A program made the position numbers and the translations under genes. This document shows positions 14,978 to 23,561 of a stretch of DNA of 25,055 bases, piece by piece; position 1 is the stretch's first letter, and every line of letters starts with the position of its first letter. The notes beneath the pieces are model-generated. The model was not told the origin of the DNA and did not search any database. It saw only the letters and a program-made list of their open reading frames with translations. The stretch comes from a virus, in IMG/VR virus record IMGVR_UViG_3300035034_000588, positions 1 through 25,055 of that record. One strand, written 5' to 3'.

Positions 14978-15657
14978 TGACAGCAAACGAAATGTATAAC
15001 AATTTTCAGCTAGAGTACGACCGTGTGGCTTCCGATGCCGCTAAGGGTTGGCTTCCTGAAGAAGTTGCTTGGTTTATCAACTCGTATTCTTCTGATCTAT
15101 TAAGGATCAAGACAGAATCATCTGATAATGCTAAAAGACAAAGCTATATATTTCCGTTTAAAAGGTCACAAATACTTATTCAATCATCAGATCAGACAGG
15201 AGCCACGGGACCGAGTAGTGTATTATTCGAAATACCGTCAGACTATCCCGGACGTTCAGAAAAGGAAGTTGTAAAGTGGATCAATTGTGATTTCACCTCG
15301 ACTGTGACTCCTGTTACTGATGATGAATATTTTTCCCTAAATATAGACGAAACAAAAGCGTCAAGCGTATTAGAATTGAGAAGGCTACTAATGAGTAGAC
15401 CGTCCAATTCAGAAAATTTAATAGAATTATTTTTACCAAAAGGTTCGAATTTAGTTGTAGATGAATATTTAATTACGTATATTCGAGAACCTAGGTTGGT
15501 AGTAATAGACTTAGATAATCCAGATGATCAAGTTAACTCGGAGTATCCGGCTAACAAACATTATGAGGTTATCAGAGGAGCAGTACTTTACGCTTTAGAA
15601 GCGGCTGCTGATAGTAGGTTGCAGACATTTCCTGTGAAACCTATTAATTTTAACTAA
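14977..15657 (+). CDS. Head-tail connector / ring protein candidate
   Basis: A 226-residue protein with a helical N-terminus (TANEMYNNFQLEYDRVASDA, then PEEVAWFINSYSSDLLRIK), a strand-rich middle (EYLITYIREPRLVVIDLDN), and a C-terminal helix (HYEVIRGAVLYALEAAADSR). This pattern recalls the neck/ring proteins that follow capsid genes in Bacteroidota phages, which join the portal to the tail. The start shares one base with the previous stop. The 24-base gap to the next gene is A/T-rich. I place it in that class by pattern, not by a certain homolog. Confidence 0.68.
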   Translation: MTANEMYNNFQLEYDRVASDAAKGWLPEEVAWFINSYSSDLLRIKTESSDNAKRQSYIFPFKRSQILIQSSDQTGATGPSSVLFEIPSDYPGRSEKEVVKWINCDFTSTVTPVTDDEYFSLNIDETKASSVLELRRLLMSRPSNSENLIELFLPKGSNLVVDEYLITYIREPRLVVIDLDNPDDQVNSEYPANKHYEVIRGAVLYALEAAADSRLQTFPVKPINFN

Positions 15658-15681
15658 ATGTTTAATTTAAAATAAATAAAT

Positions 15682-16941
15682 ATGTCTACTTTTGCACAAA
15701 ATCATGTACAACAATTGTTTGTTGGTGGAACAGCCGCCAAAACTGCAAGCGGTACATTATCTGATGCTAACGCAGGAGAAATTTGCATTTTGTCACCACA
15801 AGGTCAAATCCTAACAGAAGCAACTGCTCTTACAGCGGATGCTTTTAAGATTGGTATCAATCGTGGTGGGGAACCTGATGTCGTATCAGACATTATAGAG
15901 AAAGCCAAGGTAAAGCACTTTGGATTAAAAACCTACACAGCTGCTACCGAGCAACTTGATTATATTGGTTATAATGGAACCACTGGTTCTATTGAAGTCA
16001 ATAACAACGCTCTTTACTACGTACGTCTTTATATGGAAGATCTTCATAACAGATCATCTTCTGACGGAAAACGAGTAAAGTTTGGAACTTATAAATCAAC
16101 CTCATCTGCTACTCAAGAATCTATTGCTACTGGAGTTACAAAATCTTTGATTTTTAATTTCGATCGTGAAGCTGAAGATCAAATCAAATTTGAACGAGTT
16201 TGTGATGAAGCTGGTGTTGGTGCCGCTGGTGCTAGTACGGTTACCGTAACAAAAGGATCTAAGATTCTTGAAGTTGATGCTGCAGTTACATCTTTGGTGG
16301 CTGGTGATTATCTTCGAATCGGAGGTACTGGTACTACAAGCCCTGTTTTCAAAGTTACTGAAATCGTTGGCACCACTGCTGTTAAAATTGACGTTCCTTT
16401 CCAAGGAGATAGCGCAGTAGTTGCTATCGCAAACGTTGAACGAATTGCAGCTGCCGATGCTATTTCTGCTGAGTTTGGTATCAAACTTACAGGTCTTCCT
16501 CTTGACTTTAAACTTGGTAAAATCAAGTATAAGAAAAGCCGATGGGAAACTCAGCTTGACACTACTGAAGGTTTCAATGCTACCCCAATTACACGTTCAG
16601 CTGCCGCTACTCCCGGTACTGGTGTAGTTGAAATTGTTAAAGAACTAGAATGGTTCACTCAAGGTAACGAAGGTGAATTCTTCCGTATGGGAGAACCTAA
16701 CATCTTCGATGCTCGTCAAGATGCTGTCAGCACTGTTGCTGGTGGTGGATATGACTTGATTGATATCTTGTTCGTTAATGACGAAGTACTTGGAATTGGT
16801 AGTCTTGTATCTGCCAGTAAGCATGTAACACTTGCTATTCCTGCTACTGCGCCCGCGTATGCTACAGGTGCTGATGACATCACTGATGTTCTCGAAGTAT
16901 TACTTGCAGGATCAGCTGACGGAAGTCTCGCTGTATCGTAA
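15682..16941 (+). CDS. Abundant virion structural protein (tail tube-like or capsid auxiliary)
   Basis: A 419-residue beta-rich protein. Residues about 125-175 (KRVKFGTYKSTSSATQESIA, then IFNFDREAEDQIKFERV) and about 180-255 (a Thr/Val/Ala-rich insertion, TVTVTKGSKILEVDAAVTSL) look like separate beta-sandwich domains. The protein is rich in Ala, Thr and Gly, and its codons are more G/C-rich than those of the fibre genes, as for the capsid gene. It is preceded by A/T-rich sequence (TTTAATTTAAAATAAATAAAT) and followed by a strong terminator. It may be a tail-tube-type protein or an auxiliary capsid protein; a short-tailed crAss-like phage favours the latter or a barrel protein. The precise role is undetermined. 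Confidence 0.7.
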   Translation: MSTFAQNHVQQLFVGGTAAKTASGTLSDANAGEICILSPQGQILTEATALTADAFKIGINRGGEPDVVSDIIEKAKVKHFGLKTYTAATEQLDYIGYNGTTGSIEVNNNALYYVRLYMEDLHNRSSSDGKRVKFGTYKSTSSATQESIATGVTKSLIFNFDREAEDQIKFERVCDEAGVGAAGASTVTVTKGSKILEVDAAVTSLVAGDYLRIGGTGTTSPVFKVTEIVGTTAVKIDVPFQGDSAVVAIANVERIAAADAISAEFGIKLTGLPLDFKLGKIKYKKSRWETQLDTTEGFNATPITRSAAATPGTGVVEIVKELEWFTQGNEGEFFRMGEPNIFDARQDAVSTVAGGGYDLIDILFVNDEVLGIGSLVSASKHVTLAIPATAPAYATGADDITDVLEVLLAGSADGSLAVS

Positions 16942-16957
16942 GATGAATAAAATAAAG

Positions 16958-16988
16958 GAAGAGGGGAAACTCTCCTCTCTTCTTTTTT
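16958..16988 (+). terminator. Rho-independent terminator after structural block
   Basis: GAAGAGGGGA (16958-16967) pairs with TCTCCTCTTC-like bases (16973-16982) to form a 10-base stem with one G-U pair and a 5-base loop, followed by TTTTTT (16983-16988). It ends the capsid-to-419-residue unit and separates it from the fibre module. Confidence 0.85.
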
Positions 16989-17022
16989 ATCTTACTTTTT
17001 TTAACTTTTAATTCTTGTCGAA

Positions 17023-17556
17023 ATGGCCTTAGTACCTAAATATACAGCATGCTTAAAAAAGAAAGGGACTGAGTTTAATTTTGTAGATACTACTGGTGCA
17101 TATAATGTAACCACTAATCCTACAGGATGGAACACTCCTAATGAAGCTGGGTCCGATGTGACTTCAGCTTATTTTCGTATTACATCACCTTCAGGCTCAA
17201 TTTATGATTATGATATTACTTCTCAAATACCAGATACAATAACTGGTGATATAGAGTATACAGCATATTTAGGTGATTGGGAAGATGGCGTATATCAATT
17301 TGAATACATTATAAACGGATTAGTATCTTATAATGTATGCTTAAAAAAATTCTTTTCTCCTAAAATTGATTGTTGCATAGATGAAGTTCTCTACAAATTT
17401 GTAGATGAATACCTATGTGATGATTGTTACGATTCTGAAGAAATTATATCCTTAACTTATTTTAGAGACATGTTACATGTAACAGCTCTTACCAAAAACG
17501 AAACTCAAATCAAAGAAGCTCTAGAGTTCCTAGAAGATCTTTGTAATTGCTTATAA
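17023..17556 (+). CDS. Cysteine-rich hypothetical structural protein
   Basis: A 177-residue protein. The N-terminal two thirds are beta-rich (EAGSDVTSAYFRITSPSGSI; EYTAYLGDWEDGVYQFEYII). The C-terminal third is helical and carries clustered cysteines (KIDCCIDEVLYKF, YLCDDCYDSEE, LEDLCNCL). The paired cysteines could bind a metal or form intra-particle disulfides. I recognise the layout from small proteins near fibre genes of Bacteroidota phages but not a named family. It is the first gene after the terminator at 16958-16988, and the next gene also begins with cysteine pairs, suggesting that the two interact. Confidence 0.68.
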   Translation: MALVPKYTACLKKKGTEFNFVDTTGAYNVTTNPTGWNTPNEAGSDVTSAYFRITSPSGSIYDYDITSQIPDTITGDIEYTAYLGDWEDGVYQFEYIINGLVSYNVCLKKFFSPKIDCCIDEVLYKFVDEYLCDDCYDSEEIISLTYFRDMLHVTALTKNETQIKEALEFLEDLCNCL

Positions 17557-17573
17557 TTTAAACTCTTTAAAAA

Positions 17574-18203
17574 ATGGCTTGTAACTGCTCCTCGTCTTGT
17601 AATTGTGATTCTGGTGTTGAACTTATTGGTGTTGTTGATGGAGTAGATGCTCCTTCAATTTCTAATATAGTTGTTAATGGAGATAACACTATTTCGTTTA
17701 CTTTTTCTGATTCCAGTACTATTACTACTGCTGCTGTAACTGTTAATGATCCAGCGGCTTTATCATATTTATATTACCACAGTCTTTCAACTTCTTCTTT
17801 CACATTAGGAGCCAATCTATTAGCAACTGAAGGTGATAAATTAAAGATTTTATATACAGGTACTGTACCTGATACAGATCCTTTGAATATAGAATTTGAT
17901 GGTAACACACTATTTCAATATACTAATACTACTGGTAATGATTCTGAATTCCAAGTTAATATGGAAGTAATAAGAGCATCATCTAATAGGTTACAAACGA
18001 TTGGTTCGTTAAGTATATTTAATAATGATGTTCCTATATTAGGTGATACTAATGTATTTACTACAACTTCGGTAATACAAATAGATTCTTTTGAAGGATC
18101 TTCAAATACTTATGATTTTACAAGTACTATAGATTTTGATGGCAACGGAGGAGGAACCACTGTAATATCATTGTTAAATGTTGAATTAATAACAAACGAC
18201 TAA
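17574..18203 (+). CDS. Beta-rich protein with N-terminal cysteine pairs
   Basis: A 209-residue protein that starts MACNCSSSCNCDSG, with four cysteines within 11 residues, then becomes a serine/threonine/asparagine-rich beta protein (NTISFTFSDSSTITTAAVTV; SNTYDFTSTIDFDGNGGGTT). The composition is that of a fibre or head-decoration domain. The Cys pairs could hold a metal or anchor the protein to the Cys-rich protein encoded just upstream. It is followed one base later by the decapeptide-repeat fibre gene. No family is recognised with certainty. Confidence 0.65.
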   Translation: MACNCSSSCNCDSGVELIGVVDGVDAPSISNIVVNGDNTISFTFSDSSTITTAAVTVNDPAALSYLYYHSLSTSSFTLGANLLATEGDKLKILYTGTVPDTDPLNIEFDGNTLFQYTNTTGNDSEFQVNMEVIRASSNRLQTIGSLSIFNNDVPILGDTNVFTTTSVIQIDSFEGSSNTYDFTSTIDFDGNGGGTTVISLLNVELITND

Positions 18204-18204
18204 A

Positions 18205-19203
18205 ATGGCTAGAAATATACTATCTAAAAATTTAGCATTACCCACAAATACAGATCTTGTTATTGATTTAACAGATGATGCTGAAATTTACAATATAAAT
18301 TCTAATGTAACTTTAACTACTGATGTTAGTATAACAACTACAGGGACTCCTATAGAGGGTACTTTTATATGGTTATACTACAATGGTAATTGTACAGTAG
18401 ACGGAAATGAACTTGAAATATTTGGAACAAGTGTTACTGAATATGCTGATGAAAAACTAATGTTCTATTATTTTTATAGAGGAGGATCATGGAAGTTAAT
18501 TCCTTTGAATCTTAATTTACTAAAAATAGAAACCGGTGATATAACAACAGCTGCTCTTGCTAACTCAGCAGTAACTACAATTAAACTTGCTGATAACAAT
18601 GTTACTACAGCTAAAATAGCAGATAATAATATTACAACTGCTAAAATACTAGATGCTAATGTAACTACATCTAAAATATTAGATGCTAATATAACATCCG
18701 CTAAGCTTGCTACATCTGCTGTGACTACTGCAAAAATATTAAATGAAAATGTTACTACTGATAAACTTGCTAACCTTAGTGTTACTGAAGGTAAGATAGC
18801 GAATGCTGCTATAGCTCCTAGTAAACTTGAACAAGTACAAGAAGTAATACCAGTAATTGTAGATATCACAGGTGATAATGTATCTGGGTATGCAAACATT
18901 CCTTTTAAATGTACTCTTAAATCAATTAAGTACGCAGTATTAGAAGATCTAGATGGTGATACAAATGATGTCACATTAGCTGTAAATATTAATGGTGTAG
19001 TATCGACCACTGTATTTCAAACAATACTTTCTGCTACAGCAGGTGATGCTCTTAAAGGAACAGTAGGAACACTTACTTCATCACCTAGCCCTGGAATTCA
19101 AATACTATCAACTGGCAATGACTATGTTGAAATAGAGTTATCTCAAACTACAAACCAAGGTGGTAAGGTTCAATTCTTTTTAGTAGTAGATAGAACTGAT
19201 TAA
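18205..19203 (+). CDS. Tail fibre with decapeptide repeat shaft
   Basis: A 332-residue protein. Residues 1-112 form a beta-rich head (LPTNTDLVIDLTDDAEIYNI; GSWKLIPLNLNLL). Residues 113-212 are ten 10-residue units of the form [VI]TTxK[IL]xxxx, each exactly 30 bases long (18541-18840), as in the shafts of many phage fibres. The C-terminal 120 residues (NIPFKCTLKSIKYAVLEDLD and on) form a beta-rich tip that could bind the host surface. Related phage fibres trimerise along such repeats. It follows the Cys-pair protein directly, so the two probably assemble together. Receptor unknown. Confidence 0.78.
   Translation: MARNILSKNLALPTNTDLVIDLTDDAEIYNINSNVTLTTDVSITTTGTPIEGTFIWLYYNGNCTVDGNELEIFGTSVTEYADEKLMFYYFYRGGSWKLIPLNLNLLKIETGDITTAALANSAVTTIKLADNNVTTAKIADNNITTAKILDANVTTSKILDANITSAKLATSAVTTAKILNENVTTDKLANLSVTEGKIANAAIAPSKLEQVQEVIPVIVDITGDNVSGYANIPFKCTLKSIKYAVLEDLDGDTNDVTLAVNINGVVSTTVFQTILSATAGDALKGTVGTLTSSPSPGIQILSTGNDYVEIELSQTTNQGGKVQFFLVVDRTD
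18541..18840 (+). repeat. Ten in-frame 30-base repeats (fibre shaft)
   Basis: Ten consecutive 30-base units in the fibre gene encode decapeptides such as VTTAKIADNN and ITTAKILDAN. Consensus is [VI]TTxK[IL]xxxx; the last unit (IAPSKLE...) is divergent. The DNA copies have drifted at synonymous sites, so the constraint is on protein. They are contiguous with no spacers, so they are not a CRISPR array. Confidence 0.9.
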
Positions 19204-19212
19204 TAATAAATT

Positions 19213-19794
19213 ATGACACAAGAAGTATTAGATCTGCGTATATTAAATGCGCAAATAAAGACTGCCTATCAATTTAGTGATCAGATATTAAAACCTGCTT
19301 GTTATGGTACATTTAATGAGTCTCTTGCTAATAAAGCTAAAATACAAAATCAATTACTTAAAGCTTTATGGAGATTTAAAATTGATGAAAATGAAAGCTG
19401 TTCTTGTTTAACAGAAGACCAAGTTTGTGACATATTAAACTTTTTAGATAACCAAATTAAAACACCATATTTACCACCTAATGATCCTACTACTACTACT
19501 ATTAATGATGAAACGATTACGTTCATATTTAACCTAGTTTCATTAGGTTGTGATAAAGCATGTGTATCTGATTATAGAGATATTCGAATTAGTATATATA
19601 CAGGTCAGGGAATAGTAGGAGCTTTCTCATTATCACAAGGAACTCTTAATGTAGTAGATCAAGATACCGTATCTGTATCAATAACTACCACTTTAACTGG
19701 TTCATTATTTATGAACTTTATAGTAGAAGAAGTTGAAGGAGTATTTGAAACTATAGTGCAAGGCCATCTATTAACCATATTAAAACAGGAATAA
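19213..19794 (+). CDS. Hypothetical virion-associated protein
   Basis: A 193-residue protein. The N-terminal half is helical (QEVLDLRILNAQIKTAYQFS; KIQNQLLKALWRFKIDE) and has Cys pairs (SCSCLTEDQVCDILNFLDNQ). The C-terminal half is beta-rich (NDETITFIFNLVSLGCDKAC and on). It is likely a fibre-associated or chaperone-like protein, since the preceding genes also have a cysteine-bearing part next to a beta part. It is separated from the fibre gene by a 9-base A/T gap. I do not recognise the family. The 54 bases after it hold only an 11-codon frame that I did not call. Confidence 0.65.
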   Translation: MTQEVLDLRILNAQIKTAYQFSDQILKPACYGTFNESLANKAKIQNQLLKALWRFKIDENESCSCLTEDQVCDILNFLDNQIKTPYLPPNDPTTTTINDETITFIFNLVSLGCDKACVSDYRDIRISIYTGQGIVGAFSLSQGTLNVVDQDTVSVSITTTLTGSLFMNFIVEEVEGVFETIVQGHLLTILKQE

Positions 19795-19848
19795 ATGTTT
19801 AGATCTAAAAATATATCTGAATGGAGATGATACATTACCTATATAATT

Positions 19849-20874
19849 ATGGCTAAGAAAAAAGAAATAGATATAAAGATAACAAGAGGTACTACCAATA
19901 AGATTAAGGTAGGTAATATAGAGGTTCTCAAGAAGAACGATCCTGTTACTATTTCTACTATACAAACATCTAGTCCTCTTGTTTTTACAGGAACTGGTGG
20001 TGTGTCTCAACCAAGAATAGTTTCTGGTAACTATAATGAAGTAACAGATGTTCTAACTCTTACAAGAGATGACGGTACTATTATCAATGTGAGTATTCCT
20101 ATTACTTCAGATGTACAATCTATATATAATTCTTTATTTCCATCCGGAACACTAACTGCTGATGATGTAGGAGGTGTTGATTCTGGCACAAATGTAGATA
20201 ACCTTACTGGATTAACTATTTCCGAAGTATTTGATTTAATATTTTTTCCTCCTTCAAATCCTACAGCTTCATTATCTGGATCTGAAGTTAAAACGTTAGA
20301 GGTTGGAACAAGTATCTCTCCAGTCTTAACTGGTACTTTTAATCAAGGATCTGCGGGTTCCTTACTAAGTATATCACTTGAAAAAGATAATGTCGAAATA
20401 GCCACTGTAAATCCATATACAGATGTTGGGCTAACATCAGTTACTCCTGATACGTTTGTATATGATATGACATTTACATATGATGCGGACATATTACCCG
20501 CAGGAAGTATAACAACTAATAATGTAAACTACTCATTTATATATCCTATATTTTATGGTATATCATCGGACAACTCTATAGACGCAGCTGACATTATAGC
20601 TGGTACTAAAGTAGTGTCTTCTGATACAACACCAACTGTTACATTTAATAGTACATCTTCTGATTATATATGGATAGCAGTGCCATCATCATTTGGTACA
20701 TTTGATTCTTGGTTTGTTAATGCTTTGAATCAAGGCGCTATAGGTACAATATCAGATTTATTTAATGCTCCGTCAGTTGTTAGTGTAACTACTGTCAACT
20801 GGTCTGGTATTAATTATGAATTATATGTTAGTAATTTTTCAACTGAATCAACAGAACCAATGACTTTTAGCTAA
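19849..20874 (+). CDS. Beta-sandwich tail/fibre protein
   Basis: A 341-residue protein. A basic start (AKKKEIDIKITRGTTNKIKV) leads into a beta-rich stretch with the phrase PRIVSGNYNEVTDVLTLTRD. The rest appears to be two or more immunoglobulin-like or carbohydrate-binding domains (NPTASLSGSEVKTLEVGTSI; TTPTVTFNSTSSDYIWIAVP). The final part (SGINYELYVSNFSTESTEPM) fits a tip domain. I have seen similar proteins among structural genes of Bacteroides phages, where they are described only as tail proteins. Its stop overlaps the next start by one base (TAATG), so it is coupled to the beta-helix protein. Confidence 0.7.
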   Translation: MAKKKEIDIKITRGTTNKIKVGNIEVLKKNDPVTISTIQTSSPLVFTGTGGVSQPRIVSGNYNEVTDVLTLTRDDGTIINVSIPITSDVQSIYNSLFPSGTLTADDVGGVDSGTNVDNLTGLTISEVFDLIFFPPSNPTASLSGSEVKTLEVGTSISPVLTGTFNQGSAGSLLSISLEKDNVEIATVNPYTDVGLTSVTPDTFVYDMTFTYDADILPAGSITTNNVNYSFIYPIFYGISSDNSIDAADIIAGTKVVSSDTTPTVTFNSTSSDYIWIAVPSSFGTFDSWFVNALNQGAIGTISDLFNAPSVVSVTTVNWSGINYELYVSNFSTESTEPMTFS

Positions 20875-22625
20875 TGGCAATTACATTAAATGACAATCAG
20901 GACATAAGAGCTCCCAAACATGCGGATGACAGGTTAGATAAAATCTTTACTCTTACTGAATTGTTTACTATTAATATTAATTATCGTTACCCCGGTATGA
21001 TTACTTGGGTTGAAGATCTTCAAGAATACTATTATCTACAAGCTACTGCAGCAGATGATTTATCTGACAATAATTTTTGGACTCCACTTGATAATATTGT
21101 AATAAACAATGAATACATTCAACAAATCGCTTATGTTGAAAATGCAGCAAATGGAGGAGATGATGCAACAGGAGTGGTTAATGATCCGAATCAACCATAC
21201 CTTAATTTAAAAACAGCAATTGGATCGCTAACAGCTGCAAAATGTGCTGTAAGAGTAGGTACAGGAAATCATGTTGTACCAACTGATGCTGCTTTAGGAG
21301 ATATACTTCAGGACATAGATTCTTTTGTTACTGAATTAGTAATTGAATCTAATGCAGATCTTATTACATGTGATCAAAGATTTGTAAGAGGTAATGGTAC
21401 AGAGCTAATTAACTTCTCATTTTTTGGGGAGAATACTGATATTGTATCTGGAGATACAGCATTTGGTATTTCTAACTCTACGATATATAAATGTCAAATA
21501 GTTTGCAATGACATAACTTCGGGAACTACAGCATTTTCAATGAATCATCCGGGAACGAATGATTTATTTGTAAATAACTTAACTACCATAGGATTAGGTA
21601 CGGGAGGATATTGCTTATCAATTCGGGGTAATTCAGATACTCGAATGGTTGTTAAGGGTGATTGTATATTTTCAGGAAATCAAGGCCCATTCGCATCTAT
21701 TATTAGAGCACGTTTTGTTTATGGTAGTGTAGATATTGTTATTAATGGAAAGCTTATTGATTCAGCAAGTAATGGTGACTGTATATTTGTAGGAGACTCA
21801 ACAGGTATAACTAATATTATAGTAAGAGGCGGTGTAGAATATAATACTACTCGTAATAGCAATTTTATTAAGATTGAAAATCCTTCAATCCATTCTCAAA
21901 TTAATTTCGAAGGTGACTTTGAAACGGGTGTTGGGGCAGGTCGTGTTCGACTTCTTTATATGAATAGAAATGTTGTTCAGGATCGTTCCCAAGTATTAAC
22001 TTACAAGGGAAATGTAAATATTGCTGATGGTGAACTATTATTCCTTACAGGAGCTACCCCTAAAAAAGTAAATATGGATGGCTCTTTTATAGTTGGAGCT
22101 AATACATTTTCTGGTTCAAACGGCGTTATTAGATCAAGTTCGAATACACCGATAGAGCTAAATTTAAAAGGTAGTTACACATTACCAGATGGTCTTGCTT
22201 TCTTTGAGTTTCCAGATACTTATACAAGTAATTACAAAATTACAACTGATAATATCCAAGTTCAATTTGATAGTTCTGCTGGAGATCTATTTACTCCCGC
22301 TAGTGTTACTTCGGGGTTATATGAAATTCTTTGTTTAGGTACATTTAGAACGAACTCAACACAAGTATTTCCTTCTTATGTATCTTTAAGTTATTTATCA
22401 GATTTAACATCACCCGCTCTTGGAGCTTCTGATAAAAACTTTGTGCATGATCAACCAATAGCATCTGCTTCTTGGTCTATTAATCACGCATTAAACAAAT
22501 TTCCAGCTGTTACAATAGTAGATACATCAGGTAATGAAGTAATAGGTGAAACAAATCACGTTGATAACGATAATATAACAATAACATTTAGCTCATCCTT
22601 CGCGGGTAAAGCTTATATAAATTAA
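20874..22625 (+). CDS. Beta-helix tail spike-like protein
   Basis: A 583-residue protein. The first 85 residues form an attachment region (ITLNDNQDIRAPKHADDRLD; YYYLQATAADDLSDNNFW). About 90-480 is a run of short beta-rungs with asparagine/glycine turns (NNLTTIGLGTGGYCLSIRGN; GDCIFSGNQGPFASIIRARF), as in right-handed beta-helix spikes that bind polysaccharide. The last 60 residues (QPIASASWSINHALNKFPAV, then TIVDTSGNEVIGE) match a common phage tip motif of the form W-x-I-x-H-x-L-x-K-x-P-x-V followed by D-x-x-G. No catalytic residues are obvious, so it may only bind. It is probably a receptor-binding spike. Confidence 0.75.
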   Translation: MAITLNDNQDIRAPKHADDRLDKIFTLTELFTININYRYPGMITWVEDLQEYYYLQATAADDLSDNNFWTPLDNIVINNEYIQQIAYVENAANGGDDATGVVNDPNQPYLNLKTAIGSLTAAKCAVRVGTGNHVVPTDAALGDILQDIDSFVTELVIESNADLITCDQRFVRGNGTELINFSFFGENTDIVSGDTAFGISNSTIYKCQIVCNDITSGTTAFSMNHPGTNDLFVNNLTTIGLGTGGYCLSIRGNSDTRMVVKGDCIFSGNQGPFASIIRARFVYGSVDIVINGKLIDSASNGDCIFVGDSTGITNIIVRGGVEYNTTRNSNFIKIENPSIHSQINFEGDFETGVGAGRVRLLYMNRNVVQDRSQVLTYKGNVNIADGELLFLTGATPKKVNMDGSFIVGANTFSGSNGVIRSSSNTPIELNLKGSYTLPDGLAFFEFPDTYTSNYKITTDNIQVQFDSSAGDLFTPASVTSGLYEILCLGTFRTNSTQVFPSYVSLSYLSDLTSPALGASDKNFVHDQPIASASWSINHALNKFPAVTIVDTSGNEVIGETNHVDNDNITITFSSSFAGKAYIN

Positions 22626-22630
22626 AGAAA

Positions 22631-23560
22631 ATGGCAAAAGATTATTTAGTAAATATAGATTTAAACAAGAACTCATTACTTCAAGCAGTAATAGAGGTTC
22701 TTGCATCTGCACCCGGTTCTCCAACAGAAGGACAGGTGTATTATAATTCAACTGACGAAACCATATATGTTCGTACAGGTTCTACATGGTTAGATCTTGG
22801 TGTACAAGGTGGAGCAGGAGCAACTAATTTATCATTTAGTAGAGATGGAACTACAGTAACTATATCTTCTAGTACAGGAGATAATGCTATTATACTTGCA
22901 GCTACTGGTGCTTTAGCAGGTGTTATGTCAGCAGCTGACAAAGATAAGTTAGATAACATTGAAGCATCAGCCGATGTAACAGACGCTACTAATGTAGATG
23001 CTGCAGGAGCTACTATGAATAGTGATACTAATGTTTCAGCTAATGGATGGGTATTAGATCAAGACAATATGTCTAGTGATGATAATACTAAAGTTCCTAC
23101 ACAACAGTCTGTAAAGGCTTATGTGGATAACATCATAGCTGGTTTAACAGCATTAGAATCTACAGACATAGATACATTAGCAGAAATTAATGCTATTATA
23201 GGTGATGCTACACTAATATCAGAAGAAGTTACAGATACTACAAACTTTGACTTTGTTATTGATGAAGATAACATGGTTTCTGATTTAGCTACAAAAGTAC
23301 CAACTCAACAATCTGTTAAAGCATACGTTGATAATAATACATTAACTAAGTTTAGTGAAACAATAGGTAACGGTGCAGCTACAACTATAGTGTCAACACA
23401 CAACATAGGTAGTAGAAACTGTACAGCACAAGTATTTGAAACAGCTAGTCCATACGCACAAGTAGAATGTGATATAGAAATGGATACAATAAACGCAACT
23501 AGTTTTACATTTAATGTTGCCCCATCAACAAATGAATTCACAGTAATAATTATAGGATAA
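22631..23560 (+). CDS. Tail fibre with repeated KVPTQQSVKAYVDN motif
   Basis: A 309-residue fibre protein. The N-terminal part contains a common fibre motif (SAPGSPTEGQVYYNSTDETI, then RTGSTWLDLG). Residues about 95-120 (LAGVMSAADKDKLDNIEASA) match a segment seen in many phage fibres. Two 25-residue repeats of DxDNMxSDxxTKVPTQQSVK, ending AYVDN, occur at 23057-23131 and 23261-23335. The C-terminal 70 residues (NIGSRNCTAQVFETASPYAQ and on) form a tip domain. The motifs identify the class but not the receptor. It follows the beta-helix gene after 5 bases, so it belongs to the same adhesion unit. Confidence 0.8.
   Translation: MAKDYLVNIDLNKNSLLQAVIEVLASAPGSPTEGQVYYNSTDETIYVRTGSTWLDLGVQGGAGATNLSFSRDGTTVTISSSTGDNAIILAATGALAGVMSAADKDKLDNIEASADVTDATNVDAAGATMNSDTNVSANGWVLDQDNMSSDDNTKVPTQQSVKAYVDNIIAGLTALESTDIDTLAEINAIIGDATLISEEVTDTTNFDFVIDEDNMVSDLATKVPTQQSVKAYVDNNTLTKFSETIGNGAATTIVSTHNIGSRNCTAQVFETASPYAQVECDIEMDTINATSFTFNVAPSTNEFTVIIIG
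23057..23335 (+). repeat. Two in-frame copies of a 25-residue fibre motif
   Basis: Positions 23057-23131 and 23261-23335 encode near-identical segments, DQDNMSSDDNTKVPTQQSVK and DEDNMVSDLATKVPTQQSVK, each followed by AYVDN, and about 130 bases apart. The DNA differs at many synonymous sites, so the repeat is old and maintained by protein function, probably in a trimer stalk. Confidence 0.8.
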
Positions 23561-23561
23561 T

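Noticed and set aside
18541-18840. CRISPR-like array of 30-base repeats
   Set aside because: Repeats are contiguous, in frame, and coding for a fibre shaft; there are no spacers.
18474-19010. Minus-strand 178-codon frame in the fibre gene
   Set aside because: Antisense of the 30-base repeats; the low-complexity V/S/A pattern comes from the repeat codons.
19795-19830. 11-codon frame between two fibre-module genes
   Set aside because: Too short, with no conserved feature; it lies in a normal 54-base gap.
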